Origin: Conchocele bisecta
Taxonomy: Eukaryota > Mollusca > Bivalvia > Lucinida > Thyasiridae
NCBI GenBank assembly: GCA_029237695.1
Contig: CM055265.1
Location: 108,302,773 to 108,366,772 of the forward strand
DNA: 64,000 nucleotides
Direction: 5' to 3'
The translations under genes were made by a program, and so were the position numbers. This document shows, piece after piece, positions 1 to 9,370 of this stretch. Below the pieces are notes generated by a model. That model was not told where the DNA came from. It saw nothing but the letters and a program-made list of their open reading frames with translations, and did not search any database. Position 1 is the first letter of the stretch, and each line of letters starts with the position of its first letter.

Positions 1-267
1 AAAAAACTGTACACAAGTGAAATTTAATTAAATAAAATATCATACATGTACAATAAAGCTGTGTTTATGCCATTATGCTCACAATTATTTGCAACAATGC
101 ATATCTGGAAAAACCTCGGACCAGCTGAATTCACATAACATTCTTACTTAATTCTCCTTGTTTGGAAAATCAATGGCAAGATAATAATGGGACTTATTTC
201 ATTATAATAGACCCTGGCCATGTATATGTTGTAACCACACATTTGAACAGTCTCAACAATACAGTTC

Positions 268-455
268 AGTGTTGTGGCCTAGGTGTTATTGCACAGGACT
301 TCCAATCCGGAGGTTGTGGGTTCAAACTTCGCCTTAGGCATCAAAATAAATTTGTAGTATTTCCATCCCACTGGTCTGTCGGATGAGACTTTAAACTGTG
401 GTCCTGTCTCTATATGACCTTAGCTGTTGCTGGGACGCTAAACCCATTCATTTTC
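268..455 (+). mobile_element. SINE S1, tRNA-derived
   Basis: The head has pol III-type boxes: 'tggcctaggtgttattgc' (A-like) and 'gtgggttcaaacttcg' (B-like). The body reads 'ccactggtctgtcggatgag' and 'atgaccttagctgttgctgg'. The same body is seen, reversed, at 51135-51335 and at 32347-32870. A short family A-like fragment precedes it at 223-260. Confidence 0.65.
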
Positions 456-640
456 ACTTTTTTTCAAGTGGTGACAACACAAGTTGTGAATACACAAAAA
501 CAATATTACAATTGTTTTTGTCAGAGCAATATAGAGCATCCTCCATATGAAATCAGCTATACATTGATTAATTGCCGAAACAGCCAATAGGAAATGGTTT
601 GCATATTGCTACGACTATTCTCTTGTTGACATAGTGAGGA

Positions 641-855
641 TTAAAGATGGGATACAATTATAATAGTATGAAACTTTTACGAGAAAAAATCCCTATTTTC
701 TTTACTTCATCTCGAAACTATATGTTGTTACCACTCGTTTGAACCGTCTAGACGGTTCAAACGAGTGGTAACAACATATAAATTCATGGAGAACAAAATA
801 AAATCATGAGATTTTTTTACAAAAAATATCATATCCTCAGACTGAAATGGGTTAA
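641..855. mobile_element. Family A foldback element, TTAA-flanked
   Basis: A perfect hairpin core lies at 720-781 ('tatgttgttaccactcgttt' and its complement). The right end is 'gaaatggg' followed by TTAA, and TTAA also sits on the left. The TTAA target and GGG/CCC ends suggest mobilisation by a piggyBac-type transposase. No coding capacity. Confidence 0.75.
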
Positions 856-1239
856 TAGTTACGACACATTCACTCCCAACCTCATGAAATATACCTGTTA
901 AAGTATACTATGCTACATTGCCTGATCATGCCTATGTTTATGTAAATATTTGCCTGACCAACCATGCGACGACCCCATGTCAAACACCAACGATTACACT
1001 ACACAATGCTACATCGACTGATCATGTCTTGACCTACATGTATCGTATATTATTATTTGCCTCACCAATCATGCAGCTACTAATGACGTACTAGCTGACC
1101 GGAGACCGTACTCACTAACCATGCATATATTGACCAATGACAGCTGATATTGAGACTAATATGGTAGCCATGGCATTCACTGTATTGAACAGGCATCAAT
1201 ATCCATGTATATTGTTTGTTGACAAACTTTAAAAATAAA
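856..1239. repeat. Imperfect direct repeat; otherwise no feature
   Basis: 'gctacattgcctgatcatgc' near 911 and 'gctacatcgactgatcatgt' near 1009 begin two diverged copies of a roughly 80-100 bp unit, each followed by a 'tgcctnaccaancatgc' motif. No coding or RNA gene signal. Confidence 0.4.
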
Positions 1240-1463
1240 TTAATATGGATATGCATAAAAGGAGTTTTATCCTATCGAGGGTTCACTAATCTTTTATGAG
1301 AACAAATTTCATCTCAAAAGTATATGTTGTTACCACTCGTTTGAACCGTCTCGGCGAGACGGTTCAAATGAGTGGTAACAACATATACCTTCATGAAGAA
1401 ATAAACAAAATAATGAGATTTTCTTTACAAAAAGTATCATATCCTTAGACTGAAATGGGTTAA
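1240..1463. mobile_element. Family A foldback element
   Basis: Hairpin core at 1322-1387 with the same arms as 720-781. The right end is 'ctgaaatgggttaa'; on the left TTAA is present but the CCC end has decayed. Confidence 0.65.
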
Positions 1464-1807
1464 AAGATGTTTCACCATTCACCCCCATATGATACTCATA
1501 CTGTAAGCTACCATCCAATTTCTTGTTGATCATTTCGTCGAAATTCCATGATAATTTGTCATGGCACTTACAGCATATCTGTGTGACATAGTGAAATATT
1601 AACGAAATAACAAAAATGTCCAGGTCACAATTGGGTTTGCGTGTACCCAATTTTCTCCTGGCAAAACATGTGCAACATTCCAAAATCAAGTCAACTCAAT
1701 TTAAATATGTTACCCATTACATACACAGGGATTCCGCTGGCGATAGTACATGTACCGGTAGTTTGTTTCATTCCTAAGAAACATATTTTGGCATGCGCTA
1801 AAAACCA
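1464..1807. other. No gene seen
   Basis: Short unrelated open frames only. 'cagggattccgctggcgata' at 1728 is a fragment of the end of the element seen whole at 49990-50207. Confidence 0.5.
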
Positions 1808-2379
1808 TACAGGGATCCTCTAGATTATCGGACAAAAATGGCAGTTTTTTTTTAAGATATTTTTCTTAAAATAACAGCTATACGTGCATAAAATGTTCAC
1901 AGAACAATCGTCGGTTCTTGCTTTCTCAATGCATGTAAACTATTTAGCAAACTGTGCCATCTTTCTCACTTAAAATTGGGTCAGATCATCAGTCGTAAGA
2001 TTGCCCCAAAATTACTTGATTGGAAGTCCCCGCGCGACTTTTGACATTGTAAACAACTTGTGGACAGAGTTGAGGAATGTTTTCAGCAAATTTTACTAAA
2101 ATGTTTACCTTGGCGATATATTCTTCACACTGGCATGGAAACAGCAAGCACCTGAGTCACTTAGATGTGTTTGTTGCAAAATCGGATCAAATGAATGCAT
2201 TTAATTAACAGGGCCCGGTTGCTCAAAACCTCTGTTAGCTTAACAGACTGTTAAATCCTTATCAATGCTAAGGATTTAACAGTCAGTTAAGCTATTAATA
2301 GAAGCTTTGAGCAACCGGGCCCAGGTATTTTCATTTGTCCGATAAACTGATTGTCCGGATAACTGGTATGATCCCTGTA
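1808..2379. mobile_element. Element M, TA-flanked, ends CAGGGATC/GATCCCTG
   Basis: The left end is TA-CAGGGATCCTCTAG..ttatcggacaaa; the right end is tttgtccgataa..atGATCCCTG-TA. About 570 bp, non-coding. TA flanks suggest a Tc1/mariner/pogo-type element. A family E palindrome is nested at 2211-2322. Confidence 0.65.
2211..2322. mobile_element. Family E palindrome, nested in element M
   Basis: 'gggcccggttgctcaaaacc' at one end, its complement at the other, with arms of 'gttaaatcctta'/'taaggatttaac'. Other copies: 12720, 16511, 40400 (half) and 60556. Confidence 0.75.
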
Positions 2380-2755
2380 GAGTGAAACATAAATAAAAAA
2401 TATTGAGAAATAAGATGATATATTAAAATATTTCCTTGATTTTAAACTTTCCTTAATTTCCCATATTTTATCAGCATATATATATATAATAAATTATCAC
2501 AGAATGATAAAAAAAAAAAAAAAATGAAAAAAGTCAAGAATATAATTATATTATTTACATAATTTATTAGAATTAAACTTTATTTAAATGCTGTCGGCTA
2601 TCTGTGTATGCTTGTAATGAGTTGCATAGCGGCTGAAAAAAAGAAGAAATAAACAAAAATTGTAGGTGGTACAGGATAATTGGAAATCCAAATCAACCAT
2701 TATTTCAATTAGCCAGCACATAATGCACACAATAGGGCCTTGCAATCAAACCCAT
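2380..2755. other. A/T-rich, no gene seen
   Basis: TA-rich low-complexity DNA with a poly(A) run near 2509. Nothing coding. Confidence 0.5.
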
Positions 2756-2985
2756 GGGCCCGTTTCACTAAACTTCGTACGACTAAAATGTTCGTAAGTG
2801 CAAACTTGTAATAGTTTGTAAATTTCACATTAACAATGTAAACGATTATTGAATTTACAGTTATTGAGCATAAGCTGCATATGCAGCCTATGCTCAATAA
2901 ATGTAAATCCATCAATTGAAATTTACAGACGATCCTAAATTTGCACTTACGAACATTTTAGTCATACAAAGTTTAGTGAAACGTC
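2756..2985. mobile_element. Family F foldback element
   Basis: The ends 'gggcccgtttcactaaactt' and 'aaagtttagtgaaacg' are inverted, and so are the inner arms 'actaaaatgttcgtaagtgc' and the centre around 'ataagctgcatatgcagcct'. Copies at 33781 and 53723; partial at 29222 and 33693. Confidence 0.75.
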
Positions 2986-3057
2986 TCAATATTTACAAAC
3001 ACTGCTGATCCAGATGAGACGGCTCGTAACATGTGAAAAAAGAGTAAATGTCGAATA

Positions 3058-3256
3058 TTAAATCCATTGTAGTCCAAGGATAAAATACTTTTTCATTCAA
3101 AAAATCTTATTTTGTTTATTTCTCCATAAAAATATATGTTGTTATGACGCAGTTGAACCGTCTCGTCAAGACGGTTCAGATGAGTGATAACAACATATAC
3201 TTTCAAGAATTTCATACTTCTGTATTTGTATCTGACCTTCCGGTATATTGGGTTAA
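3058..3256. mobile_element. Family A foldback element
   Basis: TTAA at 3058-3061 and 3253-3256, with a hairpin core at 3133-3200. One arm carries small changes ('gttatgacgcagttgaacc'). Confidence 0.65.
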
Positions 3257-3525
3257 GAGTCACTCTTTTAATGTGTGATTTGAGGCTGCACATATGTTGT
3301 TACAACTCCTTTGAAACGTCTCATCGAGACGGTTCATATGAGTGGCAACAACATATGCTTTTGAGAAGTAATAAAGAAAAAGTCACTCTTATAATGTGTG
3401 ATTTTAGGCTGCACATATGTTGTTACAGCTCATTTGAAACGTCTCGTCGAGGCGCTTCATACGAGTGGCAACAATACACACTTAGCAAAAGAGTCACCCT
3501 TTAAATGTGCGATTTGACCTTGTGC
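3257..3525. repeat. Tandem array of family A hairpin with flank, about 2.3 units of 117 bp
   Basis: 'gagtcactcttttaatgtgt' recurs near 3257, 3380 and 3490, each unit holding 'tgaggctgcacatatgttgt' and an A-type hairpin. The hairpin of unit 2 carries compensating and non-compensating changes. Confidence 0.65.
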
Positions 3526-3748
3526 GTCACTTCTATACACGGTCTACAACGATTGCTACGTCATGTGCTGGCTCAAACAAAAGCAGGATATACAAGTCCA
3601 GGTGTGGCAGGCAAGGTCCAGGCATTCCACCCACAATACTAAATTACCTGCGCGGACAGACACACGCTAACTCAGACAAACTGTTCGACACGAGTTTCTG
3701 ACTCGCAATCACTCTGAAACAGTGGAAATGGTTAGTTACAAACATGAA

Positions 3749-3960
3749 TACCGTATTAACCATAAATATTTGGACACAATTTGCTTTGGGAAACCCCTAT
3801 TAAATAGGGGTTTCCCAAAGCAAATTATATCCAAATACATTGTTATTGTGATTAGACCACTACTGCCATACTAAGTACATACTAAATATTGGCACGATCA
3901 CTGTTGTGTGGACACCATCCCCAAATAGATGGCGTCCGAATATTTAGGGTTATTACGGTA
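3749..3960. mobile_element. Family J element, TA-flanked
   Basis: The left end is TA-CCGTATTAACC..aaatatttggacac; the right end is ccgaatatttagggttattacgg-TA. A perfect inner palindrome around 'gggaaacccctatt' lies near 3788-3826. Copies at 24085 (interrupted) and 41439-42579. Confidence 0.7.
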
Positions 3961-4628
3961 ATTTACATGCGAAGTAGTTGCGGGCGCGTAACTATGCAAA
4001 AACTCCCGAAATGGGAGTTTTAACAGTAACGAGGCTGTAACTAATATGAAAGCCGTTAATGATTTTATGGATGAGTGATTGATTAATTGATTGACTAAAT
4101 TAATGGAGTTTTATGTCCGCTCATCAACAAGGTAGCTAATGTGTCATATATGGGATGAACCATGAGAATATTTGACATATCTCATACGAGACAAGCCACG
4201 TGATTTTATACGTAAGAAGATGTGTAATATCTCATGAACTACCGTACTTACAATCTTTTCCATAAATGATGTCAAAAGTTGACAAAATTTAAAAAAAATT
4301 GGCACCATTTGACACCATATACAGAAAACATTATAAATTGTTGTGATAAATTTCAACAAAATATGGAGATGAAAAAAAACACGGACTGACCCATACTATA
4401 GGTGAAATTTCATCATGTACATCATACAATGTCAATTCATGTGATAACTTGAGGATCTTACACACGTGATGATTTATTATGAATAATAAGAAACTCGACT
4501 CTGTGTATCACATTAAATCAACCAGAACATTATTCTATCTATTGCATAAGCACATCATCATACATTAAAGCCGTACTGATCCCCTGTCATGTTTAAGGTA
4601 GCTGTCTCTTTTACACAATTATTAATTA
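3961..4628. other. No gene; family T fragment at 4165-4300
   Basis: 'gagacaagccacgtgatttt' through 'atgtcaaaagttgacaaaat' matches one arm of the foldback at 6666-6952. A GATT-type stretch lies at 4070-4110. No coding signal. Confidence 0.45.
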
Positions 4629-4949
4629 TTAACCCATTTCTTTCGGAATACACCTTTACCGTTATGAAATGTATTAAATATTTTATTTTTGTTATTCCTC
4701 AATGAAAGTATATGTTGTGACCACTCATTTGAACCGTCTCGTCGAGACGGTTCAAATGAGTGGTCACAACATATACTTTCATTGAGGAATAACAAAAATG
4801 AAAGTATATGTTGTGACCACTCATTTGAACCGTCTCGACGAGACGGTTCAAATGGTGGTCAAGACAACTACTTCTGAGCGCGTAGACGGAAATTATTTAG
4901 GATTTTCTGCAAACATAATGGCGTATATCCTCAGCATGAAAAGGGTTAA
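4629..4949. mobile_element. Family A element with a doubled hairpin
   Basis: Flanked by TTAA with the full ends CCCATTTCTTTCGG and GAAAAGGG. Two hairpin cores lie side by side (4703-4777 and 4799-4855); the second is cut short on its right arm. Confidence 0.75.
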
Positions 4950-5065
4950 CGATGTTAATACTTTGTGTTATGACGGTGCAAAAACCCATTGTATGTAAAA
5001 AATCATTTTTGGTAAATATCACAGACACAATCAATGCATCATAAAACCAGATCTGAATACAACCA

Positions 5066-5370
5066 GTAGCCTATTTCACCAACATTGCAAAGTATACTTT
5101 TCTAGCAAAGTATACTTTGAGGGAGAAATTTTCAATTTTATGATAAATTTATTAATTTTTATTATACTGCATTTATTACATTATCACAGCCATTTTGGCT
5201 GTGATAATGTAATAAATTCAGTATAATAATTCTGCATACTTTTAATCATCAAATATATGCAGTAGTTAGTTCTGTATGAAATAATGCATTTTGGGAAAAG
5301 TAAATGATTACTCCCTCAAAGTATACTTTGCTAGAAAAGTATACTTTGCAATTTTGATGAAATCGGCTAC
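5066..5370. mobile_element. Family G foldback element, about 305 bp
   Basis: The ends 'gtagcctatttcaccaacat' and 'attttgatgaaatcggctac' are inverted. Paired 'aaagtatact' motifs and a centre 'acattatcacagcc' with its complement lie inside. Six full copies in the window are all 304-312 bp. Confidence 0.8.
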
Positions 5371-5881
5371 AGATCTCAAAACATGTATCTATGTTAGCTT
5401 ACAATTCCAGTGTCTTTTTCAGCAACATATAAATTTCATTACCAAAAAAAAAGATAAATATAAAGCTTTTCATCGAAAAACTATATAAAGCTGTATCACA
5501 ACATGATGAAAATGACGGAAATTGACACAAATACGCTATATCCAGGTTTCTTTAAATAAATATTCACTTAAAATCGATGTTTAGAAACATATGCATTGAA
5601 TACAACTACAGTAAAATTATTAATTTACTTTACAAAATAGTATCGTCACCGAAATCTGTGACCTTCCTACACTAATTATGCAATTTAAGTTGAGTGTCCG
5701 TAAACTAAACACGACTCATCATAGGGCAGTGTTTAAAATCTGAAAAGCACTGGCAAACACTGTAGATAAGCCAGTTCGCTATAAGACGATTCATCTGGAT
5801 CTACAGAGCTCAAGAGCCTGTAGGGTTGTGAGGGTTAGTATTTTGCTCTATACAACAAAAAACGTCACAATCAATGTGAAT
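5371..5881. other. No gene seen
   Basis: A/T-rich; short frames without family likeness. A fragment of repeat O ('ctggatctacagagct') lies near 5796. Confidence 0.45.
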
Positions 5882-6056
5882 TTAACCCTTACGATGCTGA
5901 ATTAAATTGTGCCGTCTGCTGCATATTTTTTATTTTCCACTTTTCTCATCAAAAACATGGTTTGGCAGCACTTTGGAATCATTTCCAATGGGAGAAAAGA
6001 CAAAATATGAATTAACAGCAGACGACTATTGTCGGTTCCCGCATTCTAAGGGTTAA
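5882..6056. mobile_element. Family B foldback element, TTAA-flanked
   Basis: TTAA-CCCTTACGATGC at the left and GCATTCTAAGGG-TTAA at the right; inner 'gtctgctgc'/'gcagacgac' and 'atggtttggcagcac' motifs. The centre is shortened. Confidence 0.75.
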
Positions 6057-6087
6057 TTCTGCATTTGTAACACAGAAGGTTCACAAT

Positions 6088-6147
6088 ACAGTGGAACCTC
6101 TCTAAACCGGACACCCTGGGTGTCCGGTTTAGAGATGTTCCACTGTA
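6088..6147. mobile_element. Family D minimal element (pogo/Tigger-like ends)
   Basis: TA-CAGTGGAACCTCTCTAAACC..., almost a perfect palindrome of about 56 bp, ending GTTCCACTG-TA. CAGT ends with TA flanks are typical of the pogo/Tigger group. Confidence 0.8.
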
Positions 6148-6665
6148 ATTCAGTCATATGACATGCGTGTGTCTTTTGCAATCATGAACACACATTTCAG
6201 CTGTTACTTCATTAACACTCAACTTACCACTGCAATACTGGATTCAATTTCGTTACAACTCTTATTTAACATTTGTCGTACTGCTCAATAAAAACAATAT
6301 TTTGATTACACATGAGAATCATTTCGTTCAGACATGTTTCTTATGCGATATAAAAACATTGAATAATTGAGAAAGAAATATTGTTAAAATAAATCATCAT
6401 TTGTTTACCACATTATAAAAGTTAATTCACTTACTTCTTACCACAATTTGGCAGCTGCTGTCAAATACATGTACATGTTTTATGTGCAGTTTATAATTTG
6501 CAACAGGGAATTCAAAAATATTTAAAATCAAAGAGTTAAAAGTACAGACAGCAAAATTTCACTATGGTGGCTGTATCTGAAGATTCACGTCTGGAAATTT
6601 ATCATGTAAGCACATACATCGGTTGAGATATCATACATGACAATTTCGAAAAATATTCTCCTTGT
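6148..6665. other. No gene seen
   Basis: A/T-rich intergenic sequence without recognised repeats or coding signal. Confidence 0.45.
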
Positions 6666-6952
6666 CTCTTCATATGAGGCACGCCATGTGATTTTGTACA
6701 TTCAGGACATCTGCGTAATTTCATTAAATATGTTTACAAAATTTACAATATTTTTCATAAATTAAGTCAAAAGTTGACAGAATTGTCAGAGTACATGCGG
6801 AATATTCCGCATGTACTCTGAAAATTTTGTCGACTTTCGACTTCATTTACGGGAAATATTGTAAATTTTGTTAACGTATTTAATGAAATTACGCAGATGT
6901 CCAAAGGTACAAAATCACATGGCGTGTCTCATATAAGAACATGTTGCAACCA
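6666..6952. mobile_element. Family T foldback element
   Basis: The arms 'aggcacgccatgtgattttg' and 'caaaatcacatggcgtgtct' are inverted, and so are 'gtcaaaagttgacag' and 'gtcgactttcgac'. The centre is 'cagagtacatgcggaatatt' plus complement. Fragments at 4165 and 45962. Confidence 0.7.
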
Positions 6953-6985
6953 ACAATTGAATTGTCGGGGTAAGACATTATACTA

Positions 6986-8439
6986 TACAGTGCGACCCCG
7001 TTAGTACACGGAAGTCCGGCGACATACAACCTTCCGTGTTGCTTATCCGAACCGTGCTATATCCGTTCTCGCCCAAGACGCGTCATAATGTCAACAAAAA
7101 ATACATGTACACTGTACACTGTGACTGCGAATGAGCGACGTCGCCAATGCCTATAATATGCCATAAGTTTTCACTGTTATCTTTGCATGTAATAAATATA
7201 TTGAATCCAAGAATTGTTAACATCATGTTTTATGTATTCATCATGTTCTGTAGAATGTAGATCTACGCAGGTCCGTGCAATCCATTATTGTAAACGCGTG
7301 TAGAAAAAAGTGTAGTAATGATGACGCAATGACCCAATGACCGATATCCTGTTCCATCAGCTGCAACGTCACGGACAAGCTCGTGCGTTGCAATCTGTGT
7401 TTACTCATATGGTGAGCACAGGTGGAAGACTCGGACCTACGACACCAAAATAAATGCCTATTAAAAAAATCCCATTATCCCACCCACCTGGTATCGTACT
7501 GTACATGACGTTAATAATAGAACGAGATCAAGTGGGTAGGGTAATGGATATTTTTGTAATGGTCATTTTCTTTGTGTCACACGTCCGACTATTCCACCTG
7601 TGGGTTTGAGTACAGACCTGTATAGACATGTTTTTCCCGACGTGTTATAATATTGCGCCAGTTCATGAGGTAATCAGGCTTATCACGTGAGATTTTCGAC
7701 GAAGATGAATCTGATGTACATTTTCTGTAAACGATATCGAATGTTGACGAATATTAAATTAGTAATTATTACGCATTTGCTCTGAAAATGTTATCAACTT
7801 TGCAGAAAAAAGTCAAATCATTCTCGGCGAAAATCTCAGTTATATAATAAAGTGGATTATCTCATGCACTGGCTCAATTATGATGTAGCGAAACAAGGCC
7901 AGTTGTCACGTACACATTTGTGTACATGCGCCGGGGGCGTGGGCAGTGCTGTAACAATTTAGTTAATCTGGGTCGAGTTAATCTGCGCGACTGATATGCG
8001 ATCTCCGATTGGTCAGCCTTTACACCTAATTAATATTCCACCAATGGTGAGCGCGAACGCATGCTGGAAAAATGAAATAGAGCATGGAATTGTTTACATA
8101 ACACTTAGCACTGCTTTGTTACTGGGACCAATAATTGATCTTATTCCCAGTTTGCTCGGATTAATTTACGAAATGTGCAAACGTAATCAGCTGCACATTC
8201 ACATCGGTGAGATAAAAGGAGGCTATGCGTCCATAAAAAAAAAAAAAAAAAAAATCCATTTTGGGTCTAATTTGGGAAAGAATCGCAAATTTAACACGAT
8301 TTCTGACAAAAGTTGTCGTGTTACAAATTTAACACGATTTTGATATACAAATAGGAAAAAAATTCGGGAGCCAAGGCACAACCGTGTACTAACCGAAATC
8401 GTGTTATAGTGAAGCGTGTACTAACGGGGTCGCACTGTA
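6986..8439. mobile_element. Long family D-type element, 1.45 kb, TA-flanked
   Basis: TA-CAGTGCGACCCCGTTAGTACACG at the left matches CGTGTACTAACGGGGTCGCACTG-TA at the right. Non-autonomous: internal frames (such as 7996-8343) show no transposase motifs. A poly(A) run lies at 8236. Element K is nested at 7417-7603. Confidence 0.8.
7417..7603. mobile_element. Element K nested in the long D element
   Basis: The ends 'cacaggtggaagactcggac' and 'gtccgactattccacctgtg' are inverted; inner 'aatcccattatcccacccac'. A second copy sits inside another long D element at 57098-57293. Confidence 0.75.
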
Positions 8440-8454
8440 GTCATAGCACATACC

Positions 8455-8650
8455 TTAAAAGGCGGGAAATCAATATTGTCGTCTGCTGTTTTCTATTATT
8501 AACAATTTTCTTAACACAAAACATGTTTTGGCAGCACATGAGAATCATCTCCAAGATTCTCATGCGATTGCAGAACATGTTTTCATCAAGAAACATGGAG
8601 AGAAAAAAATCACCAGACGACAACATTTAATGCAGCATTTTAAAGGTTTA
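8455..8650. mobile_element. Degenerate family B foldback, probably in the TIAM 3' UTR
   Basis: Inverted arms around 'tgttttggcagcacatgaga' and the flanking 'gtcgtctgctgttttc' / 'accagacgac' identify family B, but the TTAA ends are lost. It begins about 60 bp after the TIAM stop codon, so the transcript's 3' UTR probably runs into it. A minus-strand ATTAAA at 8627-8632 is a possible poly(A) signal inside the element (inference). Confidence 0.6.
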
Positions 8651-8712
8651 TGAAAAAATTATTTTTATAAAAAAGAGTTATTCATCAACAAAATTCTTCC
8701 AAATAAATCAGC

Positions 8713-9370
8713 TTAACATTCCGTATCCTTAATTACAAATGGCGCAGGTTTCGAGTCCAGCAGTAAAGTTGTCGACTCGACCTTGACTTTCTCCGCTTTG
8801 AGACCTAAATGCTTGACTAGGTTTGCCTCATTCCGGGGTTTCCACACCGGTGACCCAACAGCCTTGAAGGTGCTTACACCCGAATGCTTGACAGGATTAG
8901 CACTAGAAAAAGTCAACTTAGCCATGGAACTGTTACTTTGGTGACTAGAGACACTTAAATTAGAGCAAGACGAGTTTTCACTAGACCTCCCGCCGTTCTG
9001 AGTGAGCTGCGTCTCACATTCGGCAGCTATAAATGCTTCATTCTCCAGCTCCTCTGGACTTACTTCGTTTAGATCGCCCACCGTTTTACTCCGTGTTCGA
9101 AACACAGGATCACTATCACTGAGACGGAACTTTTCCGATAGCTCCATGCTGTGCCGTTCGATGTCCTGAGCTTTGCTGTTATAACTGCTGCGCTTCGAGC
9201 TGAGCGTACTACGAGAATTTGAGTTTAAAGCTTCGAGACGCTTCCCGCCGCACGGAAAGTATCTGCTTTTGCTAGACTGTTGCACGCTGGCAGGGAGAGT
9301 CATTTTTCTCACACTATCACGTATAGTCTGTCGGATTATTCGCATGAAGTCTGTTTTGGCCTCACATGTG
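8713..9370 (-). CDS. TIAM1: TIAM exon 18: end of PHc and C-terminal tail, stop codon
   Basis: One base (completing Ser) plus 218 codons and TAA. Acceptor CTCCCTTGCAG|CAC has a good pyrimidine tract. [20 protein letters not shown] is the closing PH helix, then [12 protein letters not shown] matches the conserved YVPFGGKRLCAL. The rest is a Ser-rich, probably disordered tail (for example [26 protein letters not shown]) ending KDTEC. Vertebrate TIAM1 ends NTEI, so a C-terminal T-E-x tetrapeptide is shared. A family D element lies about 25 bp upstream of the acceptor. Confidence 0.96.

Noticed and set aside
7996..8343. 115-codon open frame in the long D element
   Set aside because: No transposase or other motif, includes a poly(Lys) from an A run, and lies in a non-autonomous element.
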